Shown piece by piece: positions 11,640 to 20,963 of a DNA stretch of 64,000 nt. The notes beneath the pieces are model-generated. The model worked only from the letters and a program-made list of their open reading frames with translations. It made no database searches and was not told where the DNA came from. Source of the DNA: Pisolithus tinctorius (lineage: Eukaryota; Basidiomycota; Agaricomycetes; Boletales; Pisolithaceae); contig JANFAH010000017.1 in assembly GCA_024663395.1 (NCBI GenBank), positions 496,001 through 560,000 on the forward strand, read 5' to 3'. The position numbers were made by a program, and so were the translations under genes. Positions within the stretch are counted from its first letter, which is position 1; each line of letters begins with the position of its first letter.

Positions 11640-12070
11640 CTTACCTTATGACAGCCGAGACGACAGGCTGAGATAAAAACGAAGATGACGTAGCACAGAA
11701 AACGAGAAAGAGAGAGGGGGAAAGGGAGATGGAGATGGAGGGAGAGGGAGGACGGCAGAGGGGAAGCGTCACATCGCAGAGAAACGCAGTAAGGGAAAAA
11801 ACATGCCACTGACTGGGGGGGATTTATATACTTGAGTCTTATGTACCATTGTTTGGCCACAGTCCAACTAGCAAGGTCGCTGTCAATGTCACGTTCTCGG
11901 CCTTGGCACGTGTTCAGTTGCCATGAGTGCCGGCAACTTCCTCTGAGTCAGTACCGCGTGTTGTACTATACATCGCAAATAGCGATGTCATGTGACTCCA
12001 CTGTCACCGGATTCGGCTTCTATATACTAAATACTAAATGTTCGCTTGACATTCTCGTAATTGCATTGTC
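11640..12070. promoter_or_regulatory. Divergent, CpG-retaining promoter region
   Basis: On the minus strand TATATAAATC (11825-11830) precedes a pyrimidine-rich, CpG-bearing leader that ends at CATAAG|GTAAGTGG (about 11650), a good splice donor; this suits a TET-KDZ-HMG transcript. On the plus strand TATATACTAAATA (12021) precedes CpG-bearing sequence leading to the H3-mimic gene. In the surrounding transposon CpG is scarce, so this looks like a promoter kept free of methylation. Counterpart: about 61240-61670. Start sites are inferred. Confidence 0.5.
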
Positions 12071-12560
12071 AAGCCAAGCAAGCACTCCCTCGTGCCGTTG
12101 GCTGAGCGGTAGTGGTGGCTTACCCTTGGGTTTTCACAGAAAATGTATTGTAGTAGCACTACCGGATCATTTAATACATGTAGTCACTTATTGAAACCGG
12201 AAATCGGCCTAGCGGCGACGGACCACTCTGTATATAGTCCTACGTAATGTTCCAGAGATGCATCCGAAGTACGGGTAGACATGTGTGATAATCATGACAG
12301 CCATGACGTTGTTCATGTCACAATTAAGGTTGTGTCCAAGATTATCATAGGTCTCACTACGTGACCTGTCCAAAATCGAGATCTGTGCATCCGAGTATCT
12401 GGATTGACACGGTCTTTTGCTCCTCTCCTCTTGCCACACAGTGTCTCCCTCACCGACTGTCGTTGCGTTATCCCACTCTCTGGCCCCACTGCATCTCAGC
12501 AAAATTTTTGGTACATCGTCGTCCTCTGGATCTCTTGCGCCTCTCCCTCTCTAAACACAA
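12070..12560 (+). other. Probable 5' leader of the H3-mimic gene
   Basis: CpG-bearing sequence with no conserved coding block, between the plus-strand TATA-like site and the splice-donor minisatellite. It most likely belongs to the 5' untranslated region and its introns. Confidence 0.3.
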
Positions 12561-13380
12561 AATAGGTACGTTGTGCTGCGTCTCCCTTCAAAAAAAAAAC
12601 AAAAAAGGTATGTTGTCAAACCTCTCATGGCTTCAACACTCACATCACACACCAGGATGCTGCCATCCTTCTCAGTCTATTGCACGTTGTTCAGTGTCCC
12701 ATACTACTCACAAAGCCCGTTCATTCAAAAAGAAGGTAAGTAGCTCGCAGCATCCCTCTACAACTCACAAAACACCCCCCCCTCTCGCCTTGTCTCATCC
12801 ACAAAACAGGTATGTCGTCCTACTTCCCGGCGTCCCTCTACCACTCACAAAACACCCCCTTGCCGTGCTTATCCAAAAAAAAGGTATGTTGTCCCAACTT
12901 CGCGGCATCCCTCTACAACTCACAGAACACCCCCTCGCCGTGCCTTATCAAAAAAACAAAAGGTAAGTCGTCCCTCTACCACTCACAGAACACCCCCTCG
13001 CCGTGCTCATCCAAAAAAAAAGGTATGTCGTCCCAGCTTCGCGGTGTCCCTCTACAACTCACAGAACACCCCCTTGCTGTGCTCATCCAAAAAAAAGGTA
13101 TGTTGTCCCAGCTTCGCGGCGTCCCTCTACAACTCACAGAACACCCCCTCGCTGTGCCTTATCAAAAAAAAAAAGGTATGTCGTCCCAGGTCGTGGCATC
13201 CCTCTACCACTCACAGAACACCCCCTTGCTGTGTCTCATCCTACAAAAGGTATGTTGTCCCAGTTCCTGGTGTCCCTGTACCACTCACAAAACACACTAG
13301 TAGGCTATCAATTCATATCTCCCTCCTGCCACACTGCATCTCCCTTGCTGTGTCTCATCCAATAAGGTATGTTGTTGGAC
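12560..13380 (+). repeat. Minisatellite of splice-donor-bearing units (60-77 bp)
   Basis: About ten units run CCCTCTAC(A/C)ACTCACA(G/A)AACACCCCC...CTCATCC, then an A-tract and AAGGTATGT(T/C)GTCCCAGCTTCGCGGC. Each carries an excellent 5' splice-site consensus (AAG|GTATGT or GTAAGT) at about 12565, 12607, 12735, 12809, 12883, 12961, 13021, 13098, 13175, 13249 and 13365. A-tract lengths differ between copies A and C. It lies upstream of the H3-mimic ATG. The open frames across it look spurious. Confidence 0.7.
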
Positions 13381-13660
13381 TTCTACTTCATGGTGTCCAG
13401 ATGATACTTACATATTACCCTCTTTGGTCTGCTTATCCAGTGCCCAGTGTTGTGTAGTTGCATACATTGGCTTGTCTTTTCCATAAATATGTAGATATCT
13501 ATCCCTGCTGCATGATATATGTACTAAACTAAATGCATTTATTGTTATCTTACTGCTTGTCCCCTACACCTTCTGTGTCTTGTAAAGATAATAAGGTATG
13601 CTACTGTTCCCTTCTGTGTCATGTTGCTGCCACTCACTAATGTTGGCATAATACACTCAG

Positions 13661-15248
13661 ATGGTGAAGACCAAGCAGACAGCTAAGAAGACCACTGGGG
13701 GTAGAGCTCCCAGGGTATCTCTTGCTGGTCTGAAAGCTAGGGAAAAACATGCTGCCAAGTCAAGCAAGGCCCATGCTAGGAAGGCCCCTGTTGCCAAGAA
13801 GAGAAGGATGAGGAACTTGGCAAGTCTCTTTTTATATTCCATCCATCTTTCTAACATTCTATGCAGTTCTGTGTGATGTGCAGGGATGGAGGGACATTGT
13901 GGCCTTGTGATCAGGCAGGATGCAGAAGGGTAGTGTGTAACAAGTGTGTTGTAGTACCTGAGGATTGCCTTGCAGAGGTCACCCAGCTTCCTGTGACCTT
14001 TAGGTGTGTTAACCTCCCTTTTATGAATTAATTCCATTGACTCAAACTCTGGATGAACTTCAGGTGTGTTGCCTGTCATTGGAAAATGACAAGATTTGAA
14101 AGTCCTCAGCCCTATTTTGTAAGTGCATATTGCCACCCCAATCACTTCTAACTCCAAGTACAGGGCTTCTACTTGTCAGGCAAGCCAGTCCTGAAACACC
14201 CTCTTGTGGTCATTGGGGGGTTTGAGCATGCCACCACCTCTGAAGTGGCTGGTAACTCTACTGCCATTATCCACCTCCACCTTGAGTCTCTAGAGCTTGG
14301 CCATGCCCCTGTGCATATCCTTCACACCATGTTGCAGGGATATTTCAGACAAGACACCTACCACTTCTCACAACTGTCCTTCAACTTTGCCACTGAGGAG
14401 TCCAGAGCTGCCTATGACACTGCAGCATCAAAGCTAGCTTCAAGTCTGACTACCTTTGCTAAGGTAGTCATTTTCCTTACTACCCATACTGATGAAGACA
14501 GGGGGGATCTGTTCTCTGGAATGGAGAATAAGGTTCCAATAGCCACAGAGGTCTTTGAGGTAAGTCACTATTGTTTGACTGTCACTCCCATCTGACCAGT
14601 TGCAGTTTCTGTAAGGCCTTCTGTTACCCCTCTCCAACATTGTCAAGGGTGGAGACCTCATCTTCTTTGTATGTGGTTCTACTGTAAGGAAGGAGCAGAG
14701 CTTCCAAGGACTGAAGGCAGCTGTGCAACAGTAGGTTTTCTTTCAATGTTGGTGGTTATGGCTGACACCATATCAGTTTCAGGCCAAGGTCCATGTTGCT
14801 TTTTGATGCTGAGAGACTTCAACTAGTCACCACCATTCCCTTCCTCATGAGTGTCCTTGACTCCACCCTTGTTCAAGGCTTCCATGTCCAAAGTGCAGTC
14901 AGGTATGCCCTGAATGACTGTGGTATGTTGGGTAGGCACTCCAACATCATCCTGATGTTGTGGCAGGAGAAGGTAGTGGTGGAGAAATTTGTCTGGACTG
15001 ACAAGTTCATCAGGCCTTGGGGACAACAATTGCCTGCCCAGTGCCCTCAGTGTTATAGCATTCAGAAGTGGGAAGCTGGTTGTTCAGGGCAGACTTATTC
15101 CTATGAGTGCAAGAATCCTGGCTGTGGGAAGGACACACAAGGCACATCTCAGCCTCCCCAAACCTATACTATCTGCATGTCCAAAGGGGCTACCAAACTG
15201 ACACAGGGAAAGGGGCAAACATCATCCTGGCTGTTGGAATCTTTGTAA
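13661..15248 (+). CDS. Histone-H3-tail mimic with PHD-like finger, element A passenger gene
   Basis: Starts at the ATG at 13661. Residues 2-18 (VKTKQTAKKTTGGRAPR) match the H3 tail at 12 of 17 positions, with most of the rest conservative; the K4 and K9 equivalents are kept. A lysine/arginine-rich linker follows. Predicted exons: 13661-13819 (GC-AG intron), 13867-14003, 14064-14118, 14164-14559, about 14606-14730, 14783-15248. Exons 2-3 encode a PHD-like C4HC3 set: CVMC, CDQAGC, CNKC, then CVACH. The next part has VVIGGFEHATTSEVAG, FLTTHTDED and FFVCGST; the His and Cys are vaguely reminiscent of caspase/CHAT-type dyads (weak inference). The C-terminus has a zinc-ribbon-like CPQC...CKNPGC. 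A TAA at 14612, explainable as CAA to TAA, breaks the frame in this copy and in the one in element C. Function unknown; a reader or decoy for H3-binding proteins is plausible. Confidence 0.7.
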
Positions 15249-15600
15249 AATACCCTACCTTGATACATATGATATGCATGTACTACAATCAAAAATAGCT
15301 GCTTTGTGTTTTCAAATTTCATATGACATTGAATGTTCAGAAAAAAAAGTAATTTCCTGCAGGACAATTCCTCCTTAAGTACTGATACACAACTGAGTAA
15401 ATTTGCCCAATGTTAATTCCAATACAATGGCCAGATTGGTAGAGTTAACTTCAATACCACAGGATAAGGATAGGATATAGGATTTTTCCACAACCATGTG
15501 GGTTCAGCCAGCTAACTACCAAGGAAGTAGTGTACTGAGTAATAAGATTGGCCAGCCCCACTAACCCACTAGCAAGATATTGGTCTTTCTTGCAAAGTGT
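15249..15600. other. Spacer between the H3-mimic gene and the subterminal array
   Basis: AT-rich 3' flank of the H3-mimic gene with no gene or motif I can assign. The array begins with diverged units at about 15600. Confidence 0.4.
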
Positions 15601-17400
15601 CTGCCCAACCACAACTCCAGGTCATGGTTCATTCCCCCCAGCCACATCAGCTGACCCCACTGCCAGGACATCATCCCTTCCCCCAGCCATGTCAGCTGGC
15701 CCCACTTCCAGGTCACTAATCTATCCCATAGCTGGTTTGGCCAACCCCACTTCCAGGTCACTAACCTATCCCATAGCTGTGTCAGCTGACACCACTTCCA
15801 GGTCACTAATTCATCCCATAGCTGTGTTGGCCAACCCCACTTCCAGGTCACTAATCTATCCCATAGCTGTGTTGGCTGACCCCACTTCTAGGTCACTAAT
15901 TCATCTCATAGCTGGGTCAGCCGACCCCACTTCTAGGACACTAATCTATCCCATAGCTGTGTCAGCTGACCCCACTTCCAGGACACTAACCTATCCCATA
16001 GTTGCATCGGCCGACCCCACTTCTAGGACACTAATCTATCTCATAGCTGCATCGGCCAACCCCACTTCTAGGACACTAATTCATCCCATAGCTGTGTCGG
16101 CTGACCCCACTTCCAGGACACTAACCTATCCCATAGCTGCATCGGCCGACCTCACTTCTAGGACACTAATCTATCTCATAGCTGTGTCAGCCAACCCCAC
16201 TTCTAGGACACTAATCTATCTCATAGCTGTGTCGGCCAACCCCACTTCTAGGGCACTAATTCATCCCATAGCTGTGTCAGCTGACCCCACTTCCAGGACA
16301 CTAACCTATCCCATAGCTGCATCAGCTGACCCCACTTCTAGGACACTAATCTATCTCATAGCTGTGCCGGCCGACCCCACTTCTAGGACACTAATCTATC
16401 TCATAGCTGCATTGGCCGACCCCACTTCTAGGGCACTAATTCATCCCATAGCTGTGTCGGCCGACCCCACTTCCAGGACACTAACCTATCCCATAGCTGC
16501 ATCAGCTGACCCCACTTCTAGGACACTAATCTATCTCATAGCTGCATCGGCCGACCCCACTTCTAGGACACTAATCTATCTCATAGCTGCATCGGCCGAC
16601 CCCACTTCTAGGACACTAATCTATCTCATAGCTGTGTTGGCCGACCCCACTTTTAGGGCACTAATTCATCCCATAGCTGTGTTGGCTGACCCCACTTCCA
16701 GGACACTAACCTATCCCATAGCTGCATCAGCCAACCCCACTTCTAGGACACTAATCTATCTCATAGCTGTGTCGGCCAACCCCACTTCTAGGACACTAAT
16801 CTATCTCATAGCTGCATCGGCCAACCCCACTTCTAGGACACTAATCTATCTCATAGCTGTGTCGGCCGACCCCACTTTTAGGGCACTAATTCATCCCATA
16901 GCTGTGTCAGCTGACCCCACTTCCAGGACACTAACCTATCCCATAGCTGCATCAGCTGACCCCACTTCTAGGACACTAATCTATCTCATAGCTGTGTCAG
17001 CTGGCCTCACTTCTAGGACACTAATCTATCTCATAGCTGTGTTGGCCGACCCCACTTCTAGGGCACTAATTCATCCCATAGCTGTGTTGGCCGACCCCAC
17101 TTCCAGGACACTAACCTATCCCATAGCTGCATTGGCTGACCCCACTTCTAGGACACTAATCTATCTCATAGCTGTGTCGGCCGACCCCACTTCTAGGACA
17201 CTAATTCATCCCATAGCTGTGTTGGCCAACCCCACTTCCAGGACACTAATTCATCCCATAGCTGCATCAGCCGACCTCACTTCCAGGTCATCAATCCATC
17301 CTATAGTCATGTCAGCCGACCCCACTTCCAGGGAAGTTGATCCATCATCCTGTGACATAGGCCGACCCCACCTTCCCAGTCTGGCCTACCCAACCCTAGG
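15600..17400 (-). repeat. Subterminal 45-bp tandem repeat array, right end of element A
   Basis: About 40 units. Read inward from the right end (minus strand), each has the core CCT(G/A)GAAGTGGGGTCGGCCGAC and a 23-nt segment such as ACAGCTATGAGATAGATTAGTGT. The core matches that of the left array while the 23-nt segment differs. Units vary chiefly as GTCGGCCGAC to GTCAGCTGAC, GTTGGCCAAC, GTCGGCCAAC and so on, which are CpG transitions. A 636-codon frame across the array follows from the 45-bp period. Element C has one unit fewer. Confidence 0.9.
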
Positions 17401-17407
17401 GACCACT

Positions 17408-17486
17408 GGCCGATGTCGGTTAGTCCCAGTTTCAGGACGAAATGTACATGTCGGATGACCCACTTTTAGGACTACAAGTGACTGAA
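17408..17486 (-). repeat. Right terminal inverted repeat of element A
   Basis: Reverse complement of 1026-1104 with about 8 mismatches, and matching 55869-55947 almost exactly. Outside it, the sequence AATCATGTG continues in common with element C before similarity ends. Confidence 0.85.
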
Positions 17487-18940
17487 TCATGTGGTAGGGG
17501 AGCACATTGCACATCCTCACCCGTTGGTGACATTTTCGTCCAGGGAATGTGAAACTTCATAATGGGAAGTCCCCTGAGGTCATGTAGGTGCTTGACATGG
17601 GCTCTGGTGATATGTTTCTCTGGGTTGAATTGTGCAATCACTGGTACGGTGAACTCTCCTAGGCAAGCTACACAGTAGAAAACAACCGTTAGGCAGGCAA
17701 ATATTGCTGTGTCTCTCGGGCTTTTCAGATCCATTAAGGAGTGGAAGAGCTCTAGAGTGTTCACATGGAAGGGTTCATGGAGGGCTTGTTTGGATGAAGT
17801 GGGGGCTAAGCATGAGGCTCCTTCTAGTATAGCTCGGAGCTCTTCCAGATTAATGTTCCAGGGAAGTCTGTGCAGGAGGTGCCATGCTCGCAAGCCTGCC
17901 ATGAAGTTCGACAGTGCTGAGCCTGAATAGGATCCTGCACAGCTGGAGAGGAAGGCGAGCAGGGTGTTCGCTGCGATGGGGGCCCTTTGAGACTCTGATA
18001 TTCCCTGGGTGTCACAGAATACGTGGTAGGTGAGTAGTCCTGCTCCATAGGTTTCTTTGGTCTTCTCCACCCATGACGCTCCGATTACTTTGAGGATGTG
18101 ATCAACTTGTTGGTTTGTTATGGTGTGTACGCCTTCTTCCTCGGGAATGCGTGTGACCCTTGATTGGGTAGGGGGTGGTTGCCATAGCTGTAAATGTTCT
18201 TTGGCTAGGCAGTGGGGGCGTAGGGGTGAGGGGCGTGGGGTTAAGCTGGGGCGGTAGGGGTGGGGAGGGGCCGTAGATGCTAGATAGTTGTTAGATGTTT
18301 TGAGTGGAGCGTCGAAGCATTGATGAATCTCCGAGCTAGTTGTCGAGGAGGGATTGTTGGATGAGGTTATGCTCGTCTGCGGCTGCTGTTTGTCTTCGTT
18401 CCTCCATTTTGAGAGCAATTCGAGTGCAGTCAATGACTTTGGCTGCTGGGGAAGGGTATGCTCCTCTCCTGAGCCATAGCTCGGTGGCATTGGGGGGGGC
18501 TGTTGCATCGATAATGAAGGGTCGGATTTGAACGGGGATAGGGATTGGAGGGAGGAGAAGGTCTGGATGTTCGTATATTCCCCTTGATAAGGGGTCTGCT
18601 GGGTTGGCACCGCTGGGGATGTACTTTGTGTGGATTTGATTAATGCAAGGGGACCTGGCAATGAATGAATGGATTCATTTGAAAACCTCATTGACTTGGG
18701 AATTGCGATGGCGACCATTTTGCCAGCCTTCAACGACCCCGGTGTTATCTCCAAACACGATGATTGAGCTGTTGTTTGCAACGACACTATCGATTGCATA
18801 GACCAGAAACTCGAAGGCGATGGCTTCGGCCCACCCGATGTCTCTGGTGCCATCTCGACTACTTTCCCAACCTGGGATGAGTCTCCATGCATGCCAGTGC
18901 TTACCAATCTTGATTCCCATTCCAATTTTAGAGCTAGCAT
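17487..18940 (-). pseudogene. Tyrosine recombinase of the DIRS-like element, truncated
   Basis: The N-terminal part is proline/serine rich. The core-binding helices lie at about 17800-18110 (VDHILKVIGASWVEKTKETY and FLSSCAGSYSGSALSNFMAGL). The first catalytic box reads VACLGEF at about 17665, where family members have Arg in R-L-G-E-F; the codon is TGC, one C-to-T step from CGC. The frame then runs into the element A terminal repeat, so the His-x-x-Arg and Tyr boxes are missing. It cannot be active. Confidence 0.75.
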
Positions 18941-19200
18941 CAGAGAAAGCTAGTATGTTGATGAGCTTATCAGGTGGGGAGATGGAGTGTTGGACGTTGC
19001 CCGATTGTAACTGTTCTGTCCACCAGTCGATGTCGTTAGCTACTCTTTTGTCTGCCTGATGGGGCATAAGTGGCTTTGGAGCACTTGTTTTTAGCATGGC
19101 CTCGAGGCCTGTTAGGTACGCTCTGCCACATGGCAAGGCTGCGCAGGCATGAAGTAATTTGCTGTATAGTTCTCTGACATCCTGGAGAACGTTGGTTGGT
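18675..19200 (-). CDS. RNase H domain of the DIRS-like element
   Basis: Follows the reverse transcriptase. Acidic residues typical of RNase H are seen in NILAFSDASS, GWAEAIAFEF and VFGDNTGVVEGW. It would degrade the RNA strand of RNA/DNA hybrids during reverse transcription. It overlaps the start of the recombinase frame in another register, a usual DIRS arrangement. A stop between it and the RT domain (near 19206) may be a break. Confidence 0.7.
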
Positions 19201-19205
19201 CTTTT

Positions 19206-20588
19206 TCACCACATGTGGATCACCTTAAGGTATTTCGTTGTTTTTGTTGGGCTTAGTGAGACGCAGTAGTTTTTGAGGTCCCATAGAAAGCCTATGTACA
19301 TTGTAGAGTGGCTAAAAGGTTGATCTTTTGATTTCTCCCAAGGGATTCCAAGGTGCTTTGATAACACATCTATGTCTTCGAAGCTATACGAGAAAGACGC
19401 ATCGTGACTAGATCTCGGTGATCTCTTGGCAAGATTTCGAATCGGCTGTGAACAATTTTCATTGAACTCTTCTGTTACATCGTTCTCCTGGGTTCTGCCT
19501 GAGAATAGGATCCTGGCCCCTAGCTGCTGGGGTTCTGGTGATGTAATCTCAGATTTCCATTTGTTCCTTAGCTCGTTGTAAGCTGTTAGGTATTCGCGCT
19601 TGATGCATGCGAAAATGTGATCATCCACCCATTTGTCCAGGGGTCTGATGCTGTGATGTCTCATAATTTCTGTGCCAGCGTCGGCCATGTGACCATATAT
19701 ACCTGATGATGGTGTTGCCCCGAAAGCGAGACATGTGTCCACACACCTGTGGGTGTCTGATATTCGTATTATGTTTGCTGGCCATTGTGAGGGGTGTAGA
19801 GGGATTGTGCGATATGCTTCAGTGATGTCTCTCATTGCCACTTTGGATCCTGGTGGTAGGCGTGAGAGTAGGAGGTATACTATAGCAAATGTTCCCCATG
19901 TTGTTGGGAAGTCGTGTGCATCCGTTTGAGAGTTGATTGAGGGGTTGGGGGTTCATTGGTTTGGGGAGTGGGGGAATGAGAAGTTTTGTACTAGACGGTA
20001 TTTTCCAGGACAGTCTGGTTTGGGTATGATTGACAGGGGGGATGACTGAAAGGGTCCTATTAATTTTGTGATGGAATCTAGAGTGAAGGGACTGATGTAG
20101 CGGCCTTTTCCAATTTCTTTTGTTATTGTCTTATGGAGTTCTTTGTCATAAGTGAGGACAGAATCTCTGTTAGGGGGAGATTGTACATGCGTGATTGATG
20201 GAAAGTTTATACAAAATCCCCGGCGAAGGCCTTCCAGGATTTTACTGAAACAACGGGTTAAACTAAACCTGCTGATCTCTAGTTCCCAAGCCTCTATGTC
20301 ATACGGTGTCGTTGGGTGCAGCCTTCTGTGTGCGAGGGCATCTCTGGGCTCTGTGGGTTGTTGCGCCGCACCCCGAGCATAGATGCTTGGTATCATGGCG
20401 CTTGGTGCAACCTTCTTCGCATTGCCACTTCGCACAGATATGTCTCCCCTTGTCTCTGGAGAAAAGTGCCTTGTGAATTTGTTCTGCGAAGGTGGGGTGC
20501 TTTTTGTCCCAGGTGGAAGTGGCCCTGCACTCGATGACGAGATGGTGCTGCCTTCTGAGGCAGACGGCACATGTGGGAAGTGGTCCAC
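19206..20588 (-). CDS. Reverse transcriptase of the DIRS-like element
   Basis: The fingers and palm begin around 20100 (GRYISPFTLDSI, PLSIIPKPDCPGKYRLVQNFSFP). The palm has AMRDITEAYRTIPLHPSQW (first catalytic Asp), AFGATPSSGIYG and the WVDDHIFA box at about 19630 with the two catalytic Asp. The frame has one stop near 19953 between the two halves, so this copy is probably inactive. The type matches fungal tyrosine-recombinase retroelements rather than Gypsy. Confidence 0.75.
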
Positions 20589-20745
20589 TGTGGGGCTGAT
20601 AGTCGGATGATGTGTGGTTCCGAAAGGACCTTTGGTGCTTGTTGTCCAAATAGTCAGATCGGTTGTGGTCTCCTGGTGACGGTGGGCGCTTTTGGTTACT
20701 TGGGTTGCTCATGTGATTATGATATGGCGGAGGGTGTGCTGACAT
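20299..20745 (-). CDS. Zinc-knuckle protein of the DIRS-like element
   Basis: Asparagine/proline-rich start, then cysteine-histidine clusters CAVCLRRQHHLVIEC, CAKWQCEEGCTKRH and CSGCGATTHRAQRC. These are likely nucleic-acid-binding knuckles of a nucleocapsid-like protein. It overlaps the RT frame by about 290 bases in another register. Confidence 0.6.
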   Translation of the reverse strand: MSAHPPPYHNHMSNPSNQKRPPSPGDHNRSDYLDNKHQRSFRNHTSSDYQPHSGPLPTCAVCLRRQHHLVIECRATSTWDKKHPTFAEQIHKALFSRDKGRHICAKWQCEEGCTKRHDTKHLCSGCGATTHRAQRCPRTQKAAPNDTV

Positions 20746-20963
20746 GGCTAAGAAGCGCTCATTGACCTGTGGATGACGATGATTAAGGGGGGGGGGCAGG
20801 TTTTGATCGACAGCCGCAAGCCAGTTAGTATGTAGTTTATGGCGTTGTGATAAGTAAATTGATCAGCAGACGCGATGCCAGAGAGGGGTTGTTATGATCA
20901 ACGGATGTGATGCTGGGTATGAGAGGGGTTGTAAGAAAAAGGCATGTAAATGATCAACAGATG

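Larger units (their letters stand above)
10300..11640. other. Leader region of the TET-KDZ unit with local repeats
   Basis: No conserved coding block is seen. It lies between the divergent promoter (about 11830) and the TET exons, so it probably holds minus-strand 5' leader and introns. At 10530-10770 two imperfect copies of a roughly 150-bp sequence (both with GAGCATCA, GGGAAACC and CCATGGAACACCA) are present. The TTAGGG-bearing repeat and the hairpin repeats are listed separately. Confidence 0.4.
1026..17486 (-). mobile_element. KDZ-TET DNA transposon, element A (candidate full length)
   Basis: The ends carry 79-bp inverted repeats (1026-1104 and 17408-17486) that match at all but about 8 positions without gaps. 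Each is followed inward by 45-bp subterminal repeats with a common 22-nt core in inverted arrangement. Between them lie, on the minus strand, TET/JBP dioxygenase, KDZ transposase and HMG-like accessory genes, and on the plus strand a histone-tail-mimic/PHD gene. KDZ transposons with TET/JBP and HMG-like passengers are established in basidiomycetes. The near-identical right half recurs inverted at 55869-64000, and similarity stops at the terminal repeat, as expected for a transposed unit. I found no clear target-site duplication, and the left and right ends differ more than the two copies of the right end do, so the left end could belong to an older copy. Confidence 0.7.

Noticed and set aside
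15548..17458. A 636-codon (and 621-codon in the second copy) open frame encoding a 15-residue repeat
   Set aside because: It is a by-product of a 45-bp subterminal array that stays in frame. Unit changes follow CpG decay, not codon position, and the array sits at the element end.
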